In this document: positions 1 through 8,186 of the stretch, in pieces
How positions within the stretch are numbered: the stretch's first letter is position 1
How the letters are laid out: every line of letters starts with the position of its first letter
Origin: Winslowiella arboricola
Lineage (GTDB): Bacteria; Pseudomonadota; Gammaproteobacteria; Enterobacterales; Enterobacteriaceae
NCBI RefSeq assembly: GCF_025527015.1
Contig: NZ_JAODIM010000042.1
Location: forward strand, 124,001 to 188,000
DNA length: 64,000 nt
Direction: 5' to 3'
The notes under the pieces: model-generated
The model's input: the letters and a program-made list of their open reading frames with translations, nothing else
Databases searched by the model: none
Told to the model about the DNA's origin: nothing
Made by a program: the position numbers and the translations under genes

Positions 1-590
1 AGGCGTTTAACCTCGGTGCGGTGGCGGTTGGCGCGACCATTTACTTTGGTTCTGAGCAGTCGCGACGCCAGATTGAAGAGATCTCCGCCGCCTTTGAGCG
101 CGCCCATGAGCTGGGCATGGTGACGGTGCTGTGGGCGTATCTGCGCAATAACGAATTTAAAAAAGATGGCACTGACTATCATGCCAGTGCGGATCTGACC
201 GGTCAGGCTAACCATCTGGCGGCGACCATTGGTGCGGATATTGTGAAGCAGAAAATGGCGGAAAATAATGGCGGCTATCAGGCGGTGAAATTCGGTTATA
301 CCGATGAGCGCGTCTACAGCAAGCTGACCAGCGAGAACCCGATTGATCTGGTGCGCTACCAGCTCGCCAACTGCTATATGGGGCGCGCCGGTCTGATTAA
401 CTCCGGTGGCGCCGCTTCCGGTGATACCGATATCGCCGAATCGGTGCGTACCGCAGTGATCAATAAGCGCGCTGGCGGTATGGGGCTGATTCTCGGTCGT
501 AAGGCGTTTAAAAAGTCGATGAAAGAGGGCGTGGCGCTGATTAATTCAGTGCAGGATGTTTATTTGTCGAAAGATGTGACGATTGCCTGA
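1..590 (+). CDS. fbaB: Class I fructose-bisphosphate aldolase, 3' part
   Basis: Only the C-terminal ~195 residues are in the window; the reading frame is open from base 3 to the TGA at 588-590. The translation closely matches the E. coli FbaB (DhnA-type class I aldolase) C-terminus as I know it, with stretches such as [39 protein letters not shown] and [16 protein letters not shown]. The enzyme cleaves fructose 1,6-bisphosphate to DHAP and glyceraldehyde 3-phosphate through a Schiff-base lysine in glycolysis and gluconeogenesis; FbaB is usually the gluconeogenic form. The phosphate-binding C-terminal barrel segment is intact. The gene converges on rspR, with a palindromic repeat between them. 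The start lies outside the window. Confidence 0.93.
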   Translation, partial: AFNLGAVAVGATIYFGSEQSRRQIEEISAAFERAHELGMVTVLWAYLRNNEFKKDGTDYHASADLTGQANHLAATIGADIVKQKMAENNGGYQAVKFGYTDERVYSKLTSENPIDLVRYQLANCYMGRAGLINSGGAASGDTDIAESVRTAVINKRAGGMGLILGRKAFKKSMKEGVALINSVQDVYLSKDVTIA

Positions 591-616
591 TCGGCCTGGT
601 TTTCTTGCTATTTTGC

Positions 617-681
617 ACGCGGGCAGTGCTCGCAATCCTCACATACTTAAGTATGCTGCGGTTGCTGTGCGCTGGCCGCGT
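617..681. repeat. Long imperfect palindrome between fbaB and rspR
   Basis: The centre is the perfect 14-bp palindrome CATACTTAAGTATG (642-655). Outer arms pair again: GCAA (632-635) with TTGC (662-665), and ACGCGGGCAGTGC (617-629) with a near-complement at 669-681. The whole would fold as a long interrupted hairpin. It sits between convergent genes, a common place for enterobacterial intergenic palindromic repeats, and could act as a bidirectional terminator or mRNA 3'-end stabiliser. No second copy was seen in this window. Confidence 0.6.
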
Positions 682-738
682 ACAAACCAGCTGCGACACC
701 GACGGCCGCTCGTCAGCGCAGCCGTGTTGATATGAAGT

Positions 739-1425
739 TTATGCCTGCTCAAACCAGTCGCTATTCTGCGCGGCAATCGGCGTGATGGAGAAGATCATCT
801 CCTGCAAATGACGGCGCAGCGCGCTTTCGGCGGCGTCAGGATCCTGATCGACAAGTGCCTGATAAATCTGCTGATGCTGCTCAATCAAACTTTCCGGTGG
901 CGAGACTTCGCTCAGGGTGAGAAAACGCACCCGGTCCATGGTCGCTTTAATATTTTCTACCGTTTCCCACGCCAGCTCGCAGCGAATACTCTGCGCGATC
1001 AGACGGTGAAACTCATCGTCCAGCAGTAAAAATGCCTGACTGTCATGACGCTGCGCCGCCAGCCGTTGCAGCTGCAAATTATGCTCCAGCTCGCTAAGGG
1101 CTTGCGGGGTGGCTTCCTGTGCTGCACGGCGCACCACCGCCACTTCCACGGCTTCGCGGATAAAACGGCCATCGGCTACGCGCTGAGCAGAGATTTTACG
1201 CACAAAGGTGCCGCGCTGTGGCAGCACCTGAACCAGTCCGGCTTCTGCCAGCTTAATAAAGGCTTCGCGCACCGGCTGACGTGAGACGTTAAAGCGGGTG
1301 GAAACCTCTTTCTCTGACAGCAGTGCGCCCGGATGAATCGCGCAGGTGACAATATCCTGACGCAAAAAGCGGTAGATCTGCTGATTCACCGGTTCGCTGG
1401 CAGTTATGGTGTAAGAGCTCGACAT
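739..1425 (-). CDS. rspR: GntR-family (FadR subfamily) regulator RspR/YdfH
   Basis: A 228-residue protein with an N-terminal winged helix (about residues 14-75, motifs SEKEVSTRFNVSRQPVREAF and QRGTFVRKIS) and a C-terminal all-helical FCD ligand domain (about 85-215, with DDEFH and HLQEM metal-binding-type histidines). It resembles E. coli RspR (YdfH), including the SDWF near the C-terminus. It is the last gene of a minus-strand sugar-acid gene set (rspA, rspB, transporter, oxidoreductase, rspR), so it is inferred to sense a sugar-acid intermediate and control that set. An 87-bp gap separates it from the oxidoreductase gene. Whether it represses or activates here is not visible. Confidence 0.85.
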   Translation of the reverse strand: MSSSYTITASEPVNQQIYRFLRQDIVTCAIHPGALLSEKEVSTRFNVSRQPVREAFIKLAEAGLVQVLPQRGTFVRKISAQRVADGRFIREAVEVAVVRRAAQEATPQALSELEHNLQLQRLAAQRHDSQAFLLLDDEFHRLIAQSIRCELAWETVENIKATMDRVRFLTLSEVSPPESLIEQHQQIYQALVDQDPDAAESALRRHLQEMIFSITPIAAQNSDWFEQA

Positions 1426-1512
1426 TCAGCAACATCCTTTTTGCGGCTAACACACAGGTCAACCTTGCTGGAAAGCTTTCAGTCTAAACAGCCCGTTGCG
1501 CCAGCGCCAGCA

Positions 1513-2976
1513 TTAGTCGCTGGCGATCAGCTGTTTTACCGTCTCTCTGGCACCCAGGGTTTGCAGCTGCTGGTAAAAGTGGTTTACACGCGCCACCAGC
1601 AGTGGCTGTGCCGCCAGATCGTCGCCAAACAGGGTTGTTATCGCCAGCAGGGCGGCGACACGCTGCGGACCTTCCGCGGTTTCGGCAACCCGTCGGGCGA
1701 TCTCATCCTTTAACGGATCATTAATCACAATCGCCGCGCCTTGCTCATCAACCCCGCTGACATAACGCATCCAGCCCGCCACACCGAGCGCCAGCAGCTC
1801 AAAGCGGCTGCCGTTGTTCAGGTGCCAGCGAATGCTGTCAAGCCAGCGCTGCGGCAGTTTCTGGCTACCGTCGGTGGCAATCTGGTAAGTGCGATGTTTA
1901 ATCGCGCGGTTCTGATAGCGTGCAATCAGTGAATCGGCGTAGGCGGTCAGATCGACATGCAGGGTACACAAGGTCGGCGCCTGTTCCGCCAGCATCAGCT
2001 GACGCGCGGCAATCAGGTAGTGCGGATCGCCCATACAGTCGCTGATATGCTGATAGCCGCCAAGATAGCCGAGATAGGCCAGAAACGAGTGGCTGCCGTT
2101 AAGCATCCGTAATTTCATCTGTTCGTACGGCAGCACATCGGCCACCAGTTCCGCGCCCGCTTTTTCCCATGCCGGGCGGCCGCTGACAAAGTTATCCTCA
2201 ATTACCCACTGAAAGAACGGTTCACAGACCACGCCAGCCTCATCGCGGCAGCCCAGTTTTTCGCTCAAAGCGGCCAGGGTTTCCGGCGTCATCGCCGGGA
2301 CAATGCGATCGACCATGGTCGAAGGGAAGCTGAGGTGGCTGACGATATACTCTGCCAGTGCGTTATCTTGCTGGCGCGCCAGTTCTGTAATCACCGCGCG
2401 GGTGACGTGACCATTTTCCGGCATATTATCGCAGGACATCACGCTAAAGGGCGCGAGACCACGCTGCTGACGGCGTTTAATCGCCGCCAGGATCACGCCG
2501 GGCAGTGACACCGGGCTGTCGGGATGGGCCAGGTCGTGCTGAATGGAGGGATGGTCGAGGTTCAGCGTGCCGCTGGCAGGGTGATGGCAGTAACCTTTTT
2601 CAGTCACCGTCATGGAGACGATAGCCACATCCGGCTCACTTAACGCTGCTATAACTGCTTCAATGCCATCACTCTGTCCGTGCAGCGCGGTATTGATCAC
2701 GCCGATCACCCGCGTTGACAGGCTGTCATCCGCCATTTCTGACACCGTATACAGCAGCGATTGCGCGCGCAGTGCCGCAATCAGTTCACCGCTATTCAGA
2801 TTTACTTCGCAGTAACCCCAGTCGCTGCCGTAGTCGCTGGCCAGTTTATCGCTGCACAACGCCTGATGCGCGCGATGAAACGCACCAAAGCCAATATGTA
2901 CCATGCGGGTGCGCAGACGGGAGCGATCGTAACCGGGAAGCTGGACGTCTGGCGGGAGCTGTTCGAGGCTAAGCAT
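1513..2976 (-). CDS. ydfI: Mannitol dehydrogenase family oxidoreductase, YdfI-like (mannonate/fructuronate oxidoreductase)
   Basis: The 487-residue protein belongs to the long-chain mannitol dehydrogenase family (UxuB, UxaB, MtlD, YdfI). It has an N-terminal Rossmann segment (VHIGFGAFHRAHQ, about residues 26-38) and the catalytic region with KLRMLNGSHSFLAYLG (about 290), which holds the family's essential Lys and Asn-His residues. The family interconverts a keto sugar acid and a sugar alcohol or acid with NAD(P)H, for example fructuronate and mannonate. Beside a mannonate dehydratase homologue and a sugar-acid transporter, a mannonate-type substrate is the best guess. The start at ATG 2976 has AAGGA upstream; a TTG six bases earlier is less likely. 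Exact substrate is unproven. Confidence 0.8.
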   Translation of the reverse strand: MLSLEQLPPDVQLPGYDRSRLRTRMVHIGFGAFHRAHQALCSDKLASDYGSDWGYCEVNLNSGELIAALRAQSLLYTVSEMADDSLSTRVIGVINTALHGQSDGIEAVIAALSEPDVAIVSMTVTEKGYCHHPASGTLNLDHPSIQHDLAHPDSPVSLPGVILAAIKRRQQRGLAPFSVMSCDNMPENGHVTRAVITELARQQDNALAEYIVSHLSFPSTMVDRIVPAMTPETLAALSEKLGCRDEAGVVCEPFFQWVIEDNFVSGRPAWEKAGAELVADVLPYEQMKLRMLNGSHSFLAYLGYLGGYQHISDCMGDPHYLIAARQLMLAEQAPTLCTLHVDLTAYADSLIARYQNRAIKHRTYQIATDGSQKLPQRWLDSIRWHLNNGSRFELLALGVAGWMRYVSGVDEQGAAIVINDPLKDEIARRVAETAEGPQRVAALLAITTLFGDDLAAQPLLVARVNHFYQQLQTLGARETVKQLIASD

Positions 2977-3021
2977 AGTCAATCCTTGTCGTGAGTAGGG
3001 CGCTGAACGCGCCCTGAATAA

Positions 3022-4308
3022 TCAGACCGAAACGGCGTCTCCGCTGTTGGCTTTCGGGCTTTTAATCAAGAACAGCACCAGGAAGGCGCCAAGGGCGGCA
3101 ACCACGCCGGCCAGCACAAAAGCGCTGTCAAATTTTCCGGTGTTCTGCACGATATAGCCGGTGGCAATCGGGCCGATAATGCCGGAAATGCTGCCGATAA
3201 GATGGATAAAGCCGCTAATACCGCCGACGCGGCTTTTATGCACCACATCCTGAATAATCGCCCAGTAAATGGCGCCGGTGATATACAGGAAGAAGATCGA
3301 TACCGACATCAACACCACGGCGGAAGTAACCTCTTTTACCGTACCCGCCAGTCCGACACAAACTGCCGCCGCCAGCAGTGAGACCACCAGCACAATTTTC
3401 CGCGACAGCAACAACTTACCGGTGACCTTAAAGATCTTATCGGAGATCAGGCCGCCCAGCGCCAGGCCGACAAAGCCAACAATCCACGGGATCATAGTGG
3501 TGATACTCATCTCTTTAATATTCAGGCCGTGAGCCTGCACCAGGTAAGCCGGGAACCAGCTGAGAAAGAAGAACAGAATATAGTTGTAGCAGAAGAAGGC
3601 GAACGCGGTGACCAGAATAATCGGCTGACGCAGATAGTAGCCAAGGCCGTGAGCGGCCTGCGCCAGATCCTCTTCGGCGCTGATCTGCTCCTGCTTCAGT
3701 TTCTCAATCAGCGTACGTTCATCAGCGGAAACATGCTTACTTTTCGCCGGATTATCCGCCGAGATAAAGAACCACACCACCATCCAGACGATACCGATGC
3801 AGCAGATAATCATAAACGCCGGGCGCCAGCCGAACGACAGCGCCAGATAGCCAATAATCGGTCCGGCTACCGCGCCGCCGAGAGGTGAACCGGCACTGAG
3901 AAAGCCCATGGCGGTGGCGGCCTGTTTCTTCGGAAACCAGCCGTTAATCGCTTTGTTGGCGGAGGCGCAAATCGGTCCTTCGGCCATGCCAAACAGCACA
4001 CGCAGAATCAGCATCGACCAGAAGCCGGTGGCAACGGCGGTCAGGCCGCAAAACAGCGACCACATACCGACCGCCACGCCGAGCACCAGCGTCGGGCCAT
4101 ATTTATCGGTAGCCAGGCCGCCAATAAAGTTAAACAGTGCATAACCGAAGAAGAAGCTGCCAAAAATCATGCCGAACTGTTCAGCATTCAGCAGCAGATC
4201 TTTTTCAATCATCGGGACAGTCAGGGAGAGGGCGACACGATCGAGGTAGTTAATCATGTAGACCAGAAACAGCAGCAGCACGATAGTCCAGCGCAGGTTC
4301 TTGAACAT
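3022..4308 (-). CDS. MFS sugar-acid transporter, anion:cation symporter family
   Basis: A 428-residue, 12-helix major facilitator. The N-terminus (MINYLDRVALSLTVPMI) and the RVLFGMAEGPICASANK / NGWFPKKQAATAMGF motifs are typical of the anion:cation symporter family (GarP, GudP, ExuT, DgoT), which brings in hexuronates, aldonates and aldarates with protons. E. coli has an unrelated-type symporter, YdfJ, at the corresponding position, so the uptake module differs here. It lies 45 bp downstream of rspA-rspB plus a palindromic element and 45 bp upstream of the oxidoreductase gene. Inner membrane. Substrate inferred as an aldonate or hexuronate such as D-mannonate. Confidence 0.85.
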   Translation of the reverse strand: MFKNLRWTIVLLLFLVYMINYLDRVALSLTVPMIEKDLLLNAEQFGMIFGSFFFGYALFNFIGGLATDKYGPTLVLGVAVGMWSLFCGLTAVATGFWSMLILRVLFGMAEGPICASANKAINGWFPKKQAATAMGFLSAGSPLGGAVAGPIIGYLALSFGWRPAFMIICCIGIVWMVVWFFISADNPAKSKHVSADERTLIEKLKQEQISAEEDLAQAAHGLGYYLRQPIILVTAFAFFCYNYILFFFLSWFPAYLVQAHGLNIKEMSITTMIPWIVGFVGLALGGLISDKIFKVTGKLLLSRKIVLVVSLLAAAVCVGLAGTVKEVTSAVVLMSVSIFFLYITGAIYWAIIQDVVHKSRVGGISGFIHLIGSISGIIGPIATGYIVQNTGKFDSAFVLAGVVAALGAFLVLFLIKSPKANSGDAVSV

Positions 4309-4354
4309 AATGACTCCGTAGTAATTATAATATGCAGGTACAGTTTTCCCGGTC

Positions 4355-4423
4355 TACCCGTCATACTTCGAGCTACAGATGAGCGGGCTTGCCGCCTTCC
4401 TGTCGCTCGAATTATTTAGGGTA
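4355..4423. repeat. Small intergenic repeat with inverted ends (REP/MITE-like)
   Basis: A 69-bp element in the gap between rspB and the transporter gene. The ends are related inverted repeats: TACCCGTCATACTTCGAGC at 4355-4373 and GCTCGAATTATTTAGGGTA at 4405-4423 (TACCC and TTCGAGC pair perfectly). The motif CGTCATACTTCGAGCTACAG resembles short repeats that I recall as frequent between enterobacterial genes. It may act as a partial terminator or RNA stabiliser inside the rsp operon. Confidence 0.55.
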
Positions 4424-4427
4424 AATA

Positions 4428-5438
4428 TCAATCTACTTTTAAAATCACCTTGCAGCAGCTGCGTGGCTGCTTTTCAAATAGCGTCATTGCCTGTTCCACA
4501 TCACTGAGCGCAAAGGTATGGGTGACCAGTTTTTCCGGGTGAATCAGCCCCTGTTCCATCCAGCTAATGACCTGCGGGAAACGCTTGCTGTTCAGTCTTG
4601 AAGTAAACAGCGACAGCTCTTTGCTGGTCAGACTTTGCTGCGTCAGCGTGCAGGGTTCGCCGGAAAAACCGAGCAAACCAATCCGCGCCGCTGGCGAGGC
4701 CAGCGCCACCGCTTCGGAAAGGATCGCCGGGTGGCAGGCGGCATCAATAATCAGCGTTGGCTGGACGCCACCCAGCTGGGTCGCCAGCGGTTGTTCGCTG
4801 TTGTCCAGCACCCGATCGGCACCGCTCTGGCTGGCCAGCGCCAGACGTTCTGGCAGACGATCAACCACGATCACCTGTTGTACGCCATACACGCCTTTCA
4901 GTACCTGAACAGCGGTCAGCCCCATCGGACCGGCGCCATAAATCAGCGCGATATCGTTAGCGGCCGGTTGCAGAAAAGCAGTGATATTGGCGGCAATGGT
5001 AAAAGGCTCCACCAGGCTGGCCAGCGTGTCGGGAATGCTGGCCGGCAGGGTGTGAGCGTTAGCGGCTGGCGCCAGCGCATACTGACTAAAGCCGCCATCG
5101 CGATGCACGCCAATTACCTGTAACTCGCTACAAACATTCGGGCGACCCACGGAGCAGGGATAACAGTGACCACAGCTGACCACCGGGTCCACCGCCACCC
5201 GTTCGCCGAGGCGGACGACATCGACATCTTCACCAACCGCATCAATCACGCCAAAGAATTCATGGCCAATAACGCGTGGATAGCGGGCAAAGGGATTGTG
5301 ACCGTGCCAGATATGCACATCGGAACCGCAGATACTGGCATAACGCACTTTTACCCGCACTTCGCCACGGGCTGGTTGCGGGATGTCGCGTTTTTCCAGC
5401 GTCAGCACGCCCGGACGTTCAATCACTACTGTGTTCAT
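4428..5438 (-). CDS. rspB: Zinc-type alcohol dehydrogenase RspB
   Basis: A 336-residue medium-chain dehydrogenase. The catalytic zinc site is visible (ICGSDVH and GHEFFGVI), the structural zinc region reads CGHCYPCSVGRPNVC, and the NAD-binding motif is GAGPMG. E. coli RspB is of similar length and pairs with rspA. The start was set at ATG 5438 because AAAGGAG lies just upstream; an in-frame upstream extension overlaps rspA and adds residues with no family support. The 11-base gap to rspA implies coupled translation. The role is inferred as oxidation of a sugar acid or alcohol feeding into or out of mannonate; the true substrate of RspB is not settled in the literature I know. Confidence 0.85.
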   Translation of the reverse strand: MNTVVIERPGVLTLEKRDIPQPARGEVRVKVRYASICGSDVHIWHGHNPFARYPRVIGHEFFGVIDAVGEDVDVVRLGERVAVDPVVSCGHCYPCSVGRPNVCSELQVIGVHRDGGFSQYALAPAANAHTLPASIPDTLASLVEPFTIAANITAFLQPAANDIALIYGAGPMGLTAVQVLKGVYGVQQVIVVDRLPERLALASQSGADRVLDNSEQPLATQLGGVQPTLIIDAACHPAILSEAVALASPAARIGLLGFSGEPCTLTQQSLTSKELSLFTSRLNSKRFPQVISWMEQGLIHPEKLVTHTFALSDVEQAMTLFEKQPRSCCKVILKVD

Positions 5439-5449
5439 TATCAGCTCCT

Positions 5450-6664
5450 TTACCAGTTCCACAGGGTGCCATCTTCGAGGCGCGCCACCGGCAGATAAGC
5501 GGGCTCATAGGGATAGCGGGCCGCCAGCTTTTCGTCGAACTCGATGCCGAGGCCCGGCTTATCTCCCGGATGCATATAGCCGTTATCGAAGCTCCAGCTA
5601 TGGCCGAACACTTCCAGCATCTGTTCGGAGTAGCCCATATACTCCTGCACGCCAAAGTTCGGCACCCAGAGGTCAAAGTGCAGCGCCGCCGCCATACAAA
5701 TTGGTGACAGATCGGAAGGGCCGTGCGAGCCGGTGCGCACCTGATACAGTGAGGCAAAATCGGCGATGCGGCGCATACCGGTAATCCCCCCGGCGTGGGT
5801 GATGGTGGTGCGGATATAGTCAATCAGCTGCTCTTCAATCAGCTGTTTGCAATCCCAGATGCTGTTAAACACTTCACCGACCGCAATCGGGGTGACGGTA
5901 TGCTGGCGGATCAGGCGGAAGCTCTCCTGATTTTCTGCCGGGGTCGGATCTTCCATCCAGAACAGGCGATAATCTTCGACGCTTTTACCAAAGCGCGCAG
6001 CTTCAATGGGTGTCAGGCGGTGGTGCATATCGTGCAGCAGATGTTCATCAAAGCCGAATTTATCGCGGATGGCTTCAAACAGCTTTGGCGTAAAATCGAG
6101 ATATTTTTCGGTCGACCACAGCTGCTCTTCCGGCCAGTTGCCTTTGGTGGCGGGTTCATAGGCCAGTCCTTTACCTTTCGCCATCCCGTAGGTGGTTTTC
6201 ATCCCCGGCACGCCGCACTGGGCGCGAATGGCTTTAAATCCCAACTCTTTATGGCGGGCGTAGTCGTCCATCACTTCATCAATGGTGTGACCGGTGGTAT
6301 GGCAGTAGACCATCACGCCGGTACGTGAGGCACCGCCCAGCAGCTGATACAGCGGCATATTGGCGGCTTTGCCTTTGATATCCCACAACGCCATATCAAC
6401 CGCAGAAATCGCCGACATGGTGACCGGTCCGCGACGCCAGTAAGCGCCCTTGTAGAAGAACTGCCAGATATCTTCAATCTGGTGGGCATCGCGGCCGATC
6501 AGCTGCGGACAGACATGATCTTTCAAGTAGGAGGCCACCGGCAGTTCGCGGCCATTGAGCGTGGCGTCACCGATACCGGTTAATCCTTCATCGGTGGTGA
6601 TTTTTACCGTGACAAAATTTCTGCCGGGGCAGGTGACAAACACTTCTGCGTTAATAATTTTCAT
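5450..6664 (-). CDS. rspA: D-mannonate dehydratase family protein RspA (enolase superfamily)
   Basis: A 404-residue enolase-superfamily protein of the ManD family, matching E. coli RspA throughout ([72 protein letters not shown]). Metal ligands and acid/base residues of the mandelate racemase-like barrel are recognisable ([22 protein letters not shown]). ManD members dehydrate D-mannonate to 2-keto-3-deoxygluconate; known RspA proteins have low activity and the older name 'starvation-sensing protein' is not mechanistic. It is the first gene of the minus-strand rsp operon. The ATG at 6664 matches the family N-terminus. Confidence 0.88.
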   Translation of the reverse strand: MKIINAEVFVTCPGRNFVTVKITTDEGLTGIGDATLNGRELPVASYLKDHVCPQLIGRDAHQIEDIWQFFYKGAYWRRGPVTMSAISAVDMALWDIKGKAANMPLYQLLGGASRTGVMVYCHTTGHTIDEVMDDYARHKELGFKAIRAQCGVPGMKTTYGMAKGKGLAYEPATKGNWPEEQLWSTEKYLDFTPKLFEAIRDKFGFDEHLLHDMHHRLTPIEAARFGKSVEDYRLFWMEDPTPAENQESFRLIRQHTVTPIAVGEVFNSIWDCKQLIEEQLIDYIRTTITHAGGITGMRRIADFASLYQVRTGSHGPSDLSPICMAAALHFDLWVPNFGVQEYMGYSEQMLEVFGHSWSFDNGYMHPGDKPGLGIEFDEKLAARYPYEPAYLPVARLEDGTLWNW

Positions 6665-6710
6665 CTTAATAACCTTGTAGCCACATTCGATGATGAAAAA
6701 TTACGCGCCT

Positions 6711-6726
6711 TTATACTACCATACAA
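6711..6726. promoter_or_regulatory. Candidate RspR operator / promoter of the rsp operon
   Basis: On the minus strand this reads TTGTATGGTAGTATAA, an imperfect inverted repeat (TTGTAT / GTATAA) of the size bound by FadR-type GntR regulators, 47-62 bases upstream of the rspA ATG. It overlaps a minus-strand TATAAA (6715-6710) that could be a -10. No good -35 was found. Offered as a weak candidate only. Confidence 0.3.
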
Positions 6727-6824
6727 GTTCGGGCGGTGGATTTTGCGGCAGGGATCACGTTGTGCTGTGTGTGAGGAAGAGCGACGAGAACGCCGTCGTC
6801 ATGTTTTGTGCAAATGTTTACTAC

Positions 6825-6884
6825 GGGCGGCGAGAACGCCGCCCCTACAATAACTAGCCTGTAGGGGCGGCGTTCTCGCCGCCC
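6825..6884. repeat. 25-bp perfect inverted repeat built from two palindromic units
   Basis: Two copies of GGGCGGCGTTCTCGCCGCCC lie head to head: arms 6825-6849 and 6860-6884 are perfect reverse complements (25 bp each, including a CCTACA/TGTAGG edge) around the 10-base loop ATAACTAGCC. Each arm is also itself a hairpin (GGGCGGCG / CGCCGCCC). This would form a very stable stem in RNA or a cruciform in DNA. Confidence 0.85.
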
Positions 6885-6974
6885 GTGTCGTGGATATGCA
6901 CGGTTTTGATGACGGCGTTTTCGCCGCCCGTGTCGCGGATATACACGGTTTTGATGACGGCGTTCTCGCCGCCT
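6868..6974. repeat. 45-bp tandem repeat of the GGCGTTCTCGCCGCC unit
   Basis: The sequence CGGCGTT(C/T)TCGCCGCC(C/T)GTG starts at 6868, 6913 and 6958, a strict 45-base period, with the spacer TCG(T/C)GGATAT(G/A)(C/T)ACGGTTTTGATGA-like between copies. The third copy is truncated after the palindrome. A degenerate relative (GACGAGAACGCCGTC) lies at 6783-6797. The same unit recurs at 23370, 23480 and 31054, so it is a dispersed family that has locally expanded here. Confidence 0.8.
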
Positions 6975-6978
6975 GTGA

Positions 6979-7878
6979 TTAAGTCAGCAACTCGCACGAT
7001 GGCGGTAAACGACATTGCAGGGCATTTGGCAATATTTCGATGCGGAATTCACTGCCGCTTAGCGGTTCGCCATCAAGGTTAAACGTCATCTCATTTGGCG
7101 AGCGGATGGTCAGCCACGGCAGCGAAGCGGAAATAATATTGGGATTATCATCATCACGGGTCAATGAGTGCAGCAGCGTCGGTAAAATCTCCTGCGAGGT
7201 AACAATACTCAGCTCCAGTAAACCATCATTAATCAGCGCGCCCGGACAGAGACGCTGTCCGCCGCCTGCCTGACGGCCATTGCCGATACCGATGACCAGC
7301 GCATCGCCCTGCCAGCTGAAATCCGGGCCGCTGATCTCGCAGCTGTCCGCTTTTAACTGATCCATACGCATCAGGCCGTGAATAAAGTAAGAGACGCCGC
7401 CAAGCGCCGACTTCAGTTTTTCCGGGGTTTCAGTGGTGATTTTGGTGCCGAAGCCGCCGGTCGCCATATTGATAAAGTAGCGCTGCTGATTCACACAGGC
7501 CAGATCGATATCAACCGCTTTACCGACAATCGCCAGACGCAGTGCCTGCTCCATGCCTTCGGGCACTCCGGCGCTGGTGGCGAAATCGTTGGCGGTGCCC
7601 AGCGGCAGAATCCCCAGTACCGGCGGTGTCACATTCTCCAGCTGCGCCAGCGCGGTGGCTATTTCATTAATCGTGCCATCACCGCCGCCAGCAACCACCG
7701 TTTCTGCATTCAGCTGCACCGCTTCCTGCACATAGCGTGCGCCATCCCCCTGTTCCCAGGTGACCCGCACTGCAATGTCATAGCCTTCATCACGCAAAGT
7801 GGTAATCGCTGCGCGCAGATCTTCGTTACCCGCGCCTTTGCCATTTAAAATCACCAGCATAAGTGCCTGCTTTTCCAT
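6979..7878 (-). CDS. yegS: Lipid kinase YegS (diacylglycerol kinase catalytic fold)
   Basis: A 299-residue protein, the same length as E. coli YegS. The N-terminal domain carries the nucleotide-binding loop [11 protein letters not shown] (about residues 60-70) and PLGTANDFA of the DAG kinase/sphingosine kinase/NAD kinase superfamily; the C-terminal beta-rich domain includes [16 protein letters not shown] and the LDGEPL motif. The E. coli enzyme phosphorylates phosphatidylglycerol in vitro; the in vivo role is unclear. The start was placed at ATG 7878, preceded by AAGGGA; nine residues upstream in frame look non-coding. It is followed (3' side) by the palindromic repeat block. Confidence 0.93.
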   Translation of the reverse strand: MEKQALMLVILNGKGAGNEDLRAAITTLRDEGYDIAVRVTWEQGDGARYVQEAVQLNAETVVAGGGDGTINEIATALAQLENVTPPVLGILPLGTANDFATSAGVPEGMEQALRLAIVGKAVDIDLACVNQQRYFINMATGGFGTKITTETPEKLKSALGGVSYFIHGLMRMDQLKADSCEISGPDFSWQGDALVIGIGNGRQAGGGQRLCPGALINDGLLELSIVTSQEILPTLLHSLTRDDDNPNIISASLPWLTIRSPNEMTFNLDGEPLSGSEFRIEILPNALQCRLPPSCELLT

Positions 7879-7994
7879 TATTATCCCTTCTGTTGCGCTG
7901 GCCATAATGGCCGGAAAAATTGAAATTATTAGATGTATAGCACATCGGGAAGGAAAGGTTTACTGCAAGAGAGGGCAGAGTTACCTGCAACAGA

Positions 7995-8078
7995 AAAAGA
8001 AAAACCCGCACGGGGGAGCCGGGCGGGCGAATGAGGTGGTTCCTGTAAAACCTTGCTTTTTTTATTGCTCGTTTTAGC
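7995..8078 (-). ncRNA. cyaR: Small regulatory RNA CyaR
   Basis: Read on the minus strand, the gap downstream of trhP contains CAGGAACCACCTCATTCG, which matches the core of E. coli CyaR (CAGGAACCACCTCCTTAG), followed at the right distance by a GC-rich hairpin (CCCGCCCGG ... CCGTGCGGG, 8006-8025) and a T-run (8004-7994). A start near 8078 gives GCTAAAACG..., comparable to the E. coli GCTGAAAAAC 5' end, and a length of about 84 nt (E. coli about 86). CyaR is an Hfq-dependent, CRP-activated sRNA that represses ompX, luxS, nadE and others through the ACCUC region. The position next to trhP (yegQ) is the same as in E. coli. The 5' end is inferred, not mapped. Confidence 0.88.
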
Positions 8079-8085
8079 AAGCGAG

Positions 8086-8128
8086 ATACTAGCGATAAAA
8101 GCGGCAAGGTAATGTGATCAAATTCTAA
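8086..8128 (-). promoter_or_regulatory. cyaR promoter with CRP site
   Basis: On the minus strand, TTAGA-N6-TCACA (8128-8113) is a half-conserved CRP site centred about 42 bases upstream of the inferred start at 8078, and TAGTAT (8091-8086) is a -10 box ending 7 bases before it. This is class II CRP spacing, as expected for CyaR, which is known to be cAMP-CRP activated. The downstream half-site TCACA is perfect, the upstream half is degenerate. Confidence 0.65.
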
Positions 8129-8186
8129 TATCTGTAACAACAGGTGAATTAAACCTGGCGTAATCTCACATATGGTGTAGTGCCAG

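Larger units (their letters stand above)
6665..6978. other. Intergenic region between rspA and yegS, mostly repeats
   Basis: This 314-base gap holds the rspA promoter side (6665-6780) and then a dense block of GC-rich palindromic repeat units (6781-6974). No open frame with a ribosome-binding site was seen. The repeat block lies just downstream of the yegS stop codon, between the 5' end of rspA and the 3' end of yegS. Confidence 0.6.
7879..8186. other. Intergenic region between yegS and trhP
   Basis: This 308-base gap is taken up by cyaR and its promoter. From 8129 to 8186 I see the 3' flank of trhP without a clear terminator; CAGGTGAATTAAACCTGG (8141-8158) forms a short hairpin (CCAGGTTTAATTCACCTG on the minus strand) without a T-run. 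No protein-coding frame was supported. Confidence 0.6.

Noticed and set aside
6868..6974. Tandem 45-base repeats resembling a CRISPR array
   Set aside because: The intervening sequence is also conserved between copies, there are fewer than three full units, and no cas genes are present. It is a tandem expansion of a dispersed palindrome.
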